Part shown: one piece after another, positions 44,926-53,343 of the stretch
Layout: the number at the start of each line of letters is the position of its first letter
How positions within the stretch are numbered: the stretch's first letter is position 1
DNA from: JAKQDH01 sp029558835
GTDB taxonomy: Bacteria > Planctomycetota > Phycisphaerae > UBA1845
Direction: 5' to 3'
Assembly (NCBI GenBank): GCA_035356615.1
Contig: DAOQSN010000003.1
Span: forward strand, 1-64,000
Length of the DNA: 64,000 nucleotides
The notes under the pieces: model-generated
Told to the model about the DNA's origin: nothing
What the model saw: only the letters and a program-made list of their open reading frames with translations
Databases searched by the model: none
Translations under genes and position numbers: made by a program

Positions 44926-46572
44926 TCACCTCGGTTTCAGGTCGCCATTGGCGCGCTCGACGTTGACCAACCACGGACTGACCGTCGCGGCCACACCGGC
45001 GTCGGCGACATTCGCGTGGTTTCGCCCGGCGGCACCGAGGAATGTGAACGTGTTGGTCACCCGCGGCTGGAGACTGCCCAACCCGACCCCGCTCGGGACC
45101 GTCACGAGTGTGTCGTTGCCCAGTGGAACCGGGTTGGGCACGCCCGTCATCGTGGCCACCGTGATCGAGCCCACGCCTATGTTGACGCGCCGGAAGCTCA
45201 GGGTTACCGCCGACGTGTTCCGCAAGACCTGATACAACGTGTCGACGATCTCCCGCGAGAGAAGGACACTCTGGGAGTGGATGATGGCCAACGCAATACT
45301 CTCGGCCCGCAGGGCGGCATACTCGTCCGTCCCGTAGTAATCAATCATCGCGTTGCCGTTGGTATCCGCGTCGGCCGCGACCGTGTTATACACGATGTCG
45401 CCGGGCAGCCTCCCGATGTTGCCCCGATTGAACGCGGCACAGACATTGGTACGCAGGTCCGGCCTGCCAGGGTCGGGGCGCGTCAGGTAGGCCAAGGCGT
45501 TCGCCATGCCCGGAAGACCGTCGAATTCGACGTAGGTGGCCAGCACTGCGGCGCTTCGGTGGGTCTCGGCGACGTCAGCCAGGACGCTGCCGTTATGGGG
45601 CGTGCTCAATGTGGTATAAGATAGAATCTTGAACGTGTTCCGATGGGCCGGATAGTATCGATCGAGGAACTCGCGCGTGTCGAGGCCGCCCTTGCTGTGG
45701 CAGACCAGGTGGACGCTGTCCACGCCGAACTGACGCACGATCGGCGGGATTTGGGTGCTGAGCCGGCCGCCGTTGTCCATCCGGGCGGCGGTCGGCAGGT
45801 CGATCGTGTTGTTCCAGAGCAGGAACTGGGCGTCGAGACCCGTTGTGAAGCCCCGCCGCGCGAAGAAGCCGCCGTCCGACTCATTCCCGTGAATCAGGAT
45901 GACCGGCGACATGCACTGGATCTCAATTGTGACCCAATCGATGGCCGTACACCACCGCTCCTCGGGAAAGTTGGCGGTGTCGATGTCGATTCTGATTATA
46001 TTGTCACGCGGGATGGGTGGGTCGCCTCCCGTGCCGGGCGCCTCGGGAAACAAGACAAACTGGATCGGCACCCTAAACGAGTTCAACCGCCACTGGTTGT
46101 TAACGCCCTGGAGAAACTCACTGTTCTCGTGATCGAGCATGTTCATCGGGACGCCGTTGAAGCTCGCGCGGTCGCGCTCGCAAGGCGGTGTGGAATAAGG
46201 GAGGCAGTCGTAGTCAACGTCCGACACTGGCATGCTGATGACAGCATAGCGCGAGATCAAACCGCGCGCGATGAGCTCCTCGGCGTGGACCAGACGTCCG
46301 TCAGGGTAGGTCGGCCCAAGGTAGCGGGTGGTCTGACAGGTGATGATAAGCGGTCCTTGGCTGCGGAACAAGCACTCGGTATCGAGACCGGAGCCCGCGT
46401 CGACGACGAAGGTTCGGTCGTCACGCGTGGGAGCCGGGAAGGGAGATGAACCCCGTCCGTCCCATTCCGGAGGTGGGTCGTCAACGTCATTCGCCTGCGC
46501 CGGGCAGACCCAGAGCAAGTTGGTGAGCAGCAGCCCGCCGAGCCAGAGCTTCAACACGCTGCACGCCTTCAT
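44926..46572 (-). CDS. secreted alpha/beta-hydrolase, lipase-like
   Basis: A 548-residue exported protein. The ATG at 46572 has AGGAGGAAG upstream and a signal peptide (VLKLWLGGLLLTNLLWVCPAQA). A 230-residue N-terminal beta-rich region precedes the hydrolase domain. The oxyanion segment is PVILIHGNESDGG. The nucleophile elbow is VHLVCHSKGG (Ser293), with Cys in place of the first Gly of GxSxG. STPHNGSVLADVA follows, as in triacylglycerol lipases and lactonizing enzymes. The likely catalytic His is His519 in GRNHANVADAGVAA near the C-terminus. The extracellular substrate is unknown. It is the first gene of the coupled minus-strand operon; its last ~35 codons were copied twice downstream. Confidence 0.8.
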   Translation of the reverse strand: MKACSVLKLWLGGLLLTNLLWVCPAQANDVDDPPPEWDGRGSSPFPAPTRDDRTFVVDAGSGLDTECLFRSQGPLIITCQTTRYLGPTYPDGRLVHAEELIARGLISRYAVISMPVSDVDYDCLPYSTPPCERDRASFNGVPMNMLDHENSEFLQGVNNQWRLNSFRVPIQFVLFPEAPGTGGDPPIPRDNIIRIDIDTANFPEERWCTAIDWVTIEIQCMSPVILIHGNESDGGFFARRGFTTGLDAQFLLWNNTIDLPTAARMDNGGRLSTQIPPIVRQFGVDSVHLVCHSKGGLDTREFLDRYYPAHRNTFKILSYTTLSTPHNGSVLADVAETHRSAAVLATYVEFDGLPGMANALAYLTRPDPGRPDLRTNVCAAFNRGNIGRLPGDIVYNTVAADADTNGNAMIDYYGTDEYAALRAESIALAIIHSQSVLLSREIVDTLYQVLRNTSAVTLSFRRVNIGVGSITVATMTGVPNPVPLGNDTLVTVPSGVGLGSLQPRVTNTFTFLGAAGRNHANVADAGVAATVSPWLVNVERANGDLKPR

Positions 46573-47071
46573 GATCTTCCTCCTTAGTCTCGACGATCGT
46601 CGTGCCGCCGCCACCGCCAGCGCGATCATTCTAATCCGAGTTGCCCTCTTCGTCCGCGCCTCCACACACCCGACTTGCCGGAACTTACACACTTTACGGA
46701 AGCGTCTCTTGGCATCCTATAGCCTGCCCTTCCCTCGCGTCAAACTCCGCGGGGAGGCGTGCCTCAATCGGGGGTTGGCGGGGGGATTGGTGGTTCAGGC
46801 TACCCGACCAGAACCGGCATGCGGTGGCCGAGGATGCCCCATGAGGCGGAGCACGGTGAGCACACTCCGTGGTCACAACTCTCGGGCGCGGCGCAACTTG
46901 TGGTCGCCGGGACGCACGGAACATATAGTTGACCGTGCGCAACCGTGCGACAATCGGGGTATCGCTGCCCCGCGTGGGCTGAAACCCCGTATGTGCTTAG
47001 CATCTGGTGGGCGGTGGGTAAGCGTGCTTGTGCTCCGCCCGGCGTGTTCGCTTCCCCTACCCTCACCCCAG

Positions 47072-47096
47072 CCCCTCTCCCTACGAGGGAGAGGGG
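47072..47096. repeat. dispersed palindrome CCCCTCTCCCT / AGGGAGAGGGG
   Basis: A perfect 11-bp stem with an ACG loop, preceded by CCCTCACCCCAG. Same family as 38318-38340 and 51095-51117. Confidence 0.85.
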
Positions 47097-47232
47097 TTCC
47101 TGGTCGCAGGCCCACCCACAGTGGGCGAAGGGACGGCGGCGACGCTAAACACATCCGACGCCCGCGGCTCGCCTGCGTCGCGGAATCGCACACGGTCGCT
47201 TCTGCACGCCCCACAGGCCGGACGCGGACCAC

Positions 47233-47314
47233 GGCGGGTGGAACCCGGCCCGCACCATGTGAACCGCGGCGGGTGGAACCCGCACTACGCTGGGACCGCG
47301 GCGGGTGGAACCCG
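47233..47314. repeat. three spaced copies of GGCGGGTGGAACCCG
   Basis: Copies at 47233-47247, 47268-47282 and 47300-47314, separated by unrelated 17-20 base spacers. They lie just past the end of the TlpA-like gene (minus strand) and may act in its 3' untranslated region or be a dispersed repeat. Confidence 0.7.
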
Positions 47315-47334
47315 GCCTGCGGTGAGGCTGCCCG

Positions 47335-48798
47335 TCAGTGTTTGGCTGCCTGAAAGCGTTCGATCGTCTCTTGCAGGGACGGCTTGACCCGGTCGTTGGG
47401 GCAGAGTTCGAGGGCCTGCTTCTCCAGAGCGATGGCTTCCTCGACGGCGCCGGTCTCGAACTTCGCCAGCGCGAGCGTGTCCAGGAACATCCAGTTCTTC
47501 CCGCCGGAGACCTCGTGGCAGCGCTGGGCGGCCGACAGGGCCAGCTCGTTGAACTTGCCCTGGAACGGCGGTTCGGTAAGCAGCGTCCAGGCCGCCTCGT
47601 TAAGCAGGCCGGCGTCCTCCGCCGCCTTCTTGAGCAGCTCGGCGGCGGCGGCTTTCGCGGGCTCCGTCTTGCCCATGTCGGCCAGCAGGCGCACCTTCGC
47701 CCAGAGCCGGCGCGGCTCTTGCGGCTCGGCCGTGATCGCGCGGTCGAGTGCCTCCAGAGCCACGTCGCCGTAGCGCGTCCGATGCATCTCCGAACCGAGC
47801 ACGTCGGCCATCTGCGTCAGTGCCGGCGCGTCGGTCTTGCAGATTTCGAGGGTGGCCAGCACCCAGGCGCGGGCCTCGTCCTGTTGACCGGAGGCACTCA
47901 GAGCTCCGAAGTGCGCCAAGCGGGCGTCGATGTCGTTGGGGGCGAGGTCGGTCGCGCGTTTCGCGGCCTGGGCGGCCAGCTTCACGAACTCGGGATGGTT
48001 CTCGACGCCGAGCAACTGGTCGGCAAGGCCGGCCAATGCCTTGGGCTTGTCAGTGAAGCGCGACAGGGCCTCGCGGGCGATGCCCAGGGCCTGCTCGGGT
48101 TGGTTGAGCCCCTCCAGGCAAGCGACGATCTTGAAGTGCCACGGCTCGGTCAGCTCCGGGTTGAGCGCGAGCAGCGTGTCCGCGTGCTTCATCACGTCTT
48201 CCCATTTGGCACTGAACAACGCCGTTTGCAGATCGCGCTCCGCGCGGCGAAGCTGCTTGGCCCGCTGGACGTCGTACTTGCCGGCCAGCAACTGAGTGAG
48301 CGTCTCTTCCAGGTCGCCCGCGGGGTGCCCGATCCAGGCGATGCGCCCCTCCTTGTCGATGACGAACGCCGTCGGAATACCACCCTCGCCCGCGGCATCC
48401 ATGTAGGCTTTGGAGGTGCGGTCCTCCTTCTCATACCCGATTGTGTAGGCGAGCTTGTCCCCCTGCTTCTGCACGAAGGCCTCGACTTTCTCCAGCGTGT
48501 TGTCAGGGTCTTCGGTGGTCAGGCCGATGATGGTGACGCCCGCGGGTCCGAACTTGCGTTGCAGCTCGGTCAGGTGAGGCACGGCCGCCAAGCACGGGGA
48601 GCACCACGTCGCCCAGAACTCGACGACCACCACGGACTTGCCCTTGACGGCCGCGAGGTCGACCGGTTGACCCTTGACCCACTTGTCCACTTGCAGAGCC
48701 GGGGCCGGATCACCGATGTCCAACGTTGCCGGCGCGGTCTGTCCGAAGGCTGCTCCTGCGCCCACCAGGACCAGGCCTGCCCATAGTGCGTGTCTCAT
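47335..48798 (-). CDS. exported TlpA-type thioredoxin with TPR-like tail
   Basis: 487 residues. Signal peptide MRHALWAGLVLVGAGAAFG, with AGGAG 7 bases before the ATG at 48798. A TlpA/ResA-like thioredoxin domain spans about 25-175 with VVVVEFWATWCSPC (a CxxC with Ser-Pro) and GIPTAFVIDKEGRIAWIGHP, including the cis-Pro. The rest (about 185-480) is helical with TPR-like repeats (EPWHFKIVACLEGLNQPEQA, AVEEAIALEKQALELCPND). It probably reduces disulfides of exported proteins outside the cytoplasm, perhaps in cytochrome maturation. The downstream member of a pair with the next gene. Confidence 0.88.
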   Translation of the reverse strand: MRHALWAGLVLVGAGAAFGQTAPATLDIGDPAPALQVDKWVKGQPVDLAAVKGKSVVVVEFWATWCSPCLAAVPHLTELQRKFGPAGVTIIGLTTEDPDNTLEKVEAFVQKQGDKLAYTIGYEKEDRTSKAYMDAAGEGGIPTAFVIDKEGRIAWIGHPAGDLEETLTQLLAGKYDVQRAKQLRRAERDLQTALFSAKWEDVMKHADTLLALNPELTEPWHFKIVACLEGLNQPEQALGIAREALSRFTDKPKALAGLADQLLGVENHPEFVKLAAQAAKRATDLAPNDIDARLAHFGALSASGQQDEARAWVLATLEICKTDAPALTQMADVLGSEMHRTRYGDVALEALDRAITAEPQEPRRLWAKVRLLADMGKTEPAKAAAAELLKKAAEDAGLLNEAAWTLLTEPPFQGKFNELALSAAQRCHEVSGGKNWMFLDTLALAKFETGAVEEAIALEKQALELCPNDRVKPSLQETIERFQAAKH

Positions 48799-49018
48799 GC
48801 AGTTACTCCTGACTACCATTAACGTTGAGTCGTTTGCCTTTGCGGAAGTTGCCCCCGCGGGTCCAGCGAAGCAGCAGTGTCCGCCCCCGGGAGCTTGTCT
48901 AGGAAGTAGCGTCGGCCCGAGGGGGCCGACATGGAGGTCTCCCCACCTGCTGCAACGGGCTGCGGGCCGGCGAACGCACCGGTATGTCCGTGGCGGAAGG
49001 AGCTTCTTCAGCAGGTTC

Positions 49019-50518
49019 CTACGGCTGCTTGTCCTTCTCAAACTCCTGCGCGCGTGCTTCGAGGGCCTTCTTCTGTTCCTCGTCCTGGCACAGCTCCACG
49101 GCCTTCTTGAACATTTCCAGGGCTTCGGCGGTGGCCCCGTGGCGGAGCTTCGCCACGGCCAGAGTCAGCACGTACTCCCAGTTGGTGCCGCCGGACAGCT
49201 CGTGGCAGCGCTGAGCGGCCTCCAGGGCCAGCTCTTTGTAGCGGTCTCCGAGGAGCGGATCGGCAAGCAACTCGGAGGCGAACGCGTTCAGGCTGACCGG
49301 ATCGGTCTGGGCCTTATTGAGGAACTCGCGTCCCACGGCGCGGACGTCGCGGGGCTCCTTGGCGCCGCGGGCCATGATGAAGAACTTCGACTGCACGTAG
49401 CCGGCGTCCGTGGGGCGGGCCTTGATTGCGTCGTTGACCGCACGCAGCGCCAAATCCGTATACTGCCCGCCGGCCAGACCGGCCAGCGTGGTCGCGAACC
49501 CGTGCAGGTCGGGCGGTCTGCCCGCCAGCGTCTTGAGCAGCTTCGCCCCGAAGCGGGCGATTTCCGTGTCGTTCCGCTGCGCCGCCAGGGCCTGGATGTA
49601 TACCAGGCTCGCGCTGTAGTCGTTCGGGTTGACCTTGAGGGCATCCTGGGCCGCGCGCGTGGCGAGCTTGTTGAAGCTGGCGCCGTAGTTGCCCCTCAGC
49701 AGCGTCGTGGCCAGCGATTGCAGCGACGTGGCATCGCCCTGGAACTGCGCGATGGCCTTCTCCGCCACACCCAGGGCGGTCTCGCGGGTCGACTCGTATT
49801 GCAGGTACGCGAGCAGCTTCAACTCCCACGTGTCCACCTGCTTGGGGCTGCGCTCGAGCAGCTTGTCGATCTCAGCTACCTGGGCGGCGAGTTTCTCTTC
49901 ATCGACCTTCCGACGTTCACTCCCGGACTGAGGGGCCCGAGGATTGGCGATCTGCAGCAGTTGCGTGCGGAGCACGGCCGCCTGCCGGGCGGTGTCCACG
50001 TCATAGGTACCAGCCAGGACGGCCGGCAGCACCGCGTCCAGCGCAAACGGCGAGCCGATCCACGCGACGCGTCCCGAACGATCCACCACGAAGGCCGTCG
50101 GGATGCCATCCTGTCCGGCGGCGCGCATGTAGGCGTCGTACGTCCGCCCGTCTTTGTCAAACGCAACCGCGTAGGCCATCTGGTCGCCCTGCCGCTGCAC
50201 GAACGACCTGACCGCGTCCAGCTTGTTGCGGTCGTCCTGCTTGGTCACGCCGACGATCACGAGCCCCTGCGCGGCGTATTGCGTCTGGAGGCGTGTCAGA
50301 TGCGGGATGCTCGCCCGGCAAGGACCGCACCACGTCGCCCAGAACTCCAGCACCAGCACGCCGCGCCCCTGCAGCATGGGCACGTCCACCGCCTCCCCCT
50401 TGAGCCACGTGTCAAGCTGGAAACGCGGAGCCGCGTCGCCGATCGTCAAGTCAGCCCCCGCCAGCGGGGCGAACAAGCACACTGCCAAGGCAAACACCGG
50501 CCCGGAAGTCCGCTTCAT
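49019..50518 (-). CDS. exported TlpA-type thioredoxin with TPR-like tail, paralog
   Basis: 499 residues with signal peptide (GPVFALAVCLFAPLAGA) and GGAGGAT before the ATG. The thioredoxin domain has the canonical VLVLEFWATWCGPC and DGIPTAFVVDRSGRVAWIGSP. A long helical, TPR-like region fills residues about 175-490, including an Ala/Glu-rich coiled stretch (DEEKLAAQVAEIDKLLERS). It is homologous over its whole length to the gene 220 bases downstream, so the pair arose by duplication. The different CxxC contents (CGPC and CSPC) suggest different redox potentials or partners. Confidence 0.88.
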   Translation of the reverse strand: MKRTSGPVFALAVCLFAPLAGADLTIGDAAPRFQLDTWLKGEAVDVPMLQGRGVLVLEFWATWCGPCRASIPHLTRLQTQYAAQGLVIVGVTKQDDRNKLDAVRSFVQRQGDQMAYAVAFDKDGRTYDAYMRAAGQDGIPTAFVVDRSGRVAWIGSPFALDAVLPAVLAGTYDVDTARQAAVLRTQLLQIANPRAPQSGSERRKVDEEKLAAQVAEIDKLLERSPKQVDTWELKLLAYLQYESTRETALGVAEKAIAQFQGDATSLQSLATTLLRGNYGASFNKLATRAAQDALKVNPNDYSASLVYIQALAAQRNDTEIARFGAKLLKTLAGRPPDLHGFATTLAGLAGGQYTDLALRAVNDAIKARPTDAGYVQSKFFIMARGAKEPRDVRAVGREFLNKAQTDPVSLNAFASELLADPLLGDRYKELALEAAQRCHELSGGTNWEYVLTLAVAKLRHGATAEALEMFKKAVELCQDEEQKKALEARAQEFEKDKQP

Positions 50519-50728
50519 CGTTACATCCTCCGCGCCCGGTGCCGACGGCAGGTTCCGCGACCGATGCGTCCCGCCCCGGACACCCGGGTGAAACGAACCC
50601 GATCTCCGACTCCACTTTCATCATACCCTCTGCCGCCGGGTTTCACCACTGCACCAAGACGGGTCTCGGGGCGTTCTGCGAGCGGTGTGCCACGCCGCCG
50701 CGAAAGGGGGGGCTGGGGCGTCCGCTCT

Positions 50729-50750
50729 GAGATTTGAGATATCAAATCTC
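50729..50750. repeat. AT-rich palindrome in GC-rich DNA
   Basis: GAGATTTGA and TCAAATCTC flank GATA in a perfect 9-4-9 inverted repeat. It is far lower in GC than its surroundings. It lies about 210 bases upstream of the TlpA-like gene and could be an operator or part of a dispersed repeat. Confidence 0.7.
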
Positions 50751-50939
50751 GCCACGCCCCCGCGATAGGGGTTCCGGGGGGAGCGGACGGCGGCGGCAGC
50801 GACCGCCCGGCGGGAGCGGCGGCGGGCATGAATCGGCCCCTCTCCCGCATCGGGGGCTTCCGCGCCCGGCGTGGGCTACGCCCCCATCGACCGCGGGCGA
50901 GCTCGGACGCCAAGTTCACGGCGTTGGGTGCCCTGCTTT

Positions 50940-50959
50940 CCCGCGACCGCGGTCGCGGG
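50940..50959. repeat. perfect 20-bp palindrome
   Basis: CCCGCGACCG is followed directly by its reverse complement CGGTCGCGGG. It is part of a cluster of palindromic dispersed repeats. Confidence 0.8.
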
Positions 50960-50985
50960 TAACCATGCCTCTGCGGACGCAGCAC

Positions 50986-51018
50986 ATGCCCACCCCCGCC
51001 TGCGGCGGGTGAGGGCAT
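50986..51018. repeat. 33-base hairpin-forming dispersed repeat
   Basis: The arms ATGCCC...CCCGCC and GGCGGG...GGGCAT pair around a TGC loop, with small mismatches in the middle. REP-like. Confidence 0.7.
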
Positions 51019-51094
51019 GGCACCCACGCTAAAACGTACTCTCCCCCGGCGAGAGAGGCAGGGGTCTGGAGCTGCAGCGCGGGGCTGATGCCGA

Positions 51095-51117
51095 CCCCTC
51101 TCCCCCGGGGAGAGGGG
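51095..51117. repeat. dispersed palindrome CCCCTCTCCCC / GGGGAGAGGGG
   Basis: A perfect 11-bp stem with a single-base centre, followed by CAGGGGTGAGGG. Same family as 38318-38340 and 47072-47096. Confidence 0.85.
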
Positions 51118-51542
51118 CAGGGGTGAGGGCCGCGGAGGCGGGTGCATGCTTACGACTCGGAGGCAAGGTTGCCCGCGACTCCTCCGGAGGGGACGCCGCG
51201 GCCACGACACGCGCGGCGATGGATCGTCAGTCGCGGCGACGTGGGGGCTGCCGCTCCTCGGAGGTGCCGGCGGCTGCTGCTACGCTCGCCTGCCGGACTC
51301 CGCCTGATCCGCGGTGTACCGGCAGGTGGGCGTTCAACGAACCCCATCTTGCGGGTCGTGCGGGCAGCGCCCTGATCGCCCGGGAGCCGAAGGTCGCCGG
51401 ATCGCCGGCGTGCGGGAGGTTGCCGGTAGCCCGTCGTGCAGGAGATGCCCACGGATTGCCCGCGTGCGGGAGGTTGGCGAATCGCCCGCGTGCCGGGCGG
51501 GGTCGGTCCTCCCCGGCCGGGGCCGGTCTAGACCGCCGGGGC

Positions 51543-51570
51543 TTGCCCGGGGTCGTGGGTGGATTAGAAT
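51543..51570 (+). promoter_or_regulatory. probable promoter of tRNA-Arg
   Basis: TTGCCC (51543-51548) and TAGAAT (51565-51570) are separated by 16 bases, with four and five of six consensus matches. The predicted transcript begins about 130 bases before the tRNA. Confidence 0.45.
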
Positions 51571-51707
51571 GCTGCCGGTGGTGAGGACGTGGCCGGCCGG
51601 GGCGGCGACCCCGGCGGGCGTCGGGTGCTACGGCCACGCCCGCGAGGGTGGGTCGGTCCTGCACCCCAGCCGCAGAGGCCGACGCTGCCCAGCGGCGAAG
51701 CCCGAAA

Positions 51708-53086
<1,379 letters not shown>

Positions 53087-53090
<4 letters not shown>

Positions 53091-53308
53091 ACGTCACCTC
53101 CCCTTTGCTTTCGTCGGGGCAAGCGTACCAGCGTCAGCCGGTAGCCGAGTGTTGCGGCCAGCCTCTCGGCCGACGCGAGAGACAACCCCCGCTCGCCGGA
53201 CAGCAGCCGCGACAAGGCGGATTGCTCGATACCACCGTCAACCGACAGCCGGTATCGAGTCCGCCCGTCCGCTTGGATCAGCTTCCGAAGATCGTCCAGT
53301 AGGTTCAT
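53087..53308 (-). CDS. XRE-type helix-turn-helix regulator
   Basis: 73 residues: MNLLDDLRKLIQADGRTRYR leads into the helix-turn-helix LSVDGGIEQSALSRLLSGER, then GLSLASAERLAATLGYRLTL and a basic tail. The motif resembles cro/cI-type DNA-binding domains. The ATG at 53308 has no ribosome-binding site, but a promoter with its -10 seven bases upstream predicts a leaderless message. It lies directly upstream of the integrase (4-base overlap), suggesting control of integration and excision. An upstream ATG at 53326 is an alternative. Confidence 0.8.
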
Positions 53309-53314
53309 GCCGGT

Positions 53315-53343
53315 ACCATACCCCATTGCTTGCCGCGCGTCAA
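53315..53343 (-). promoter_or_regulatory. promoter of the XRE-integrase pair, predicting a leaderless transcript
   Basis: On the minus strand TTGACG (53343-53338) and TATGGT (53320-53315) are 17 bases apart. The base 7 positions downstream of the -10 is the A of the ATG at 53308. The spacer contains GGCAAGCAATGG, related to repeats at 57031-57046. It lies over the end of the primase gene. Confidence 0.55.

Larger units (their letters stand above)
42315..45020 (-). repeat. tandem triplication of a ~0.9-kb segment
   Basis: Three units with starts of the contained gene at 44921, 44018 and 43103 (spacing 903 and 915). Each unit runs from the last ~35 codons of a lipase-like gene, through the small lipoprotein gene, to the first ~20 codons of the propeller-protein gene. 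The internal junctions show a propeller-gene start fused directly to a lipase-gene end, which fixes the duplication breakpoints. Confidence 0.8.
46573..47334. other. repeat-containing intergenic region
   Basis: About 760 bases between two minus-strand genes. It holds the palindrome at 47072-47096 and three copies of GGCGGGTGGAACCCG (47233-47247, 47268-47282, 47300-47314). A minus-strand TAGAAT lies near 46632, but I find no -35 at a proper distance. No gene is supported. Confidence 0.5.
50519..51707. other. repeat-dense intergenic region before tRNA-Arg
   Basis: About 1.2 kb without a convincing gene. It holds palindromes at 50729-50750, 50940-50959, 50986-51018 and 51095-51117. Between 51385 and 51505 a GCGTGCGGGAGGTTG-like motif recurs with variation. 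The tRNA promoter lies at 51543-51570. Confidence 0.6.
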
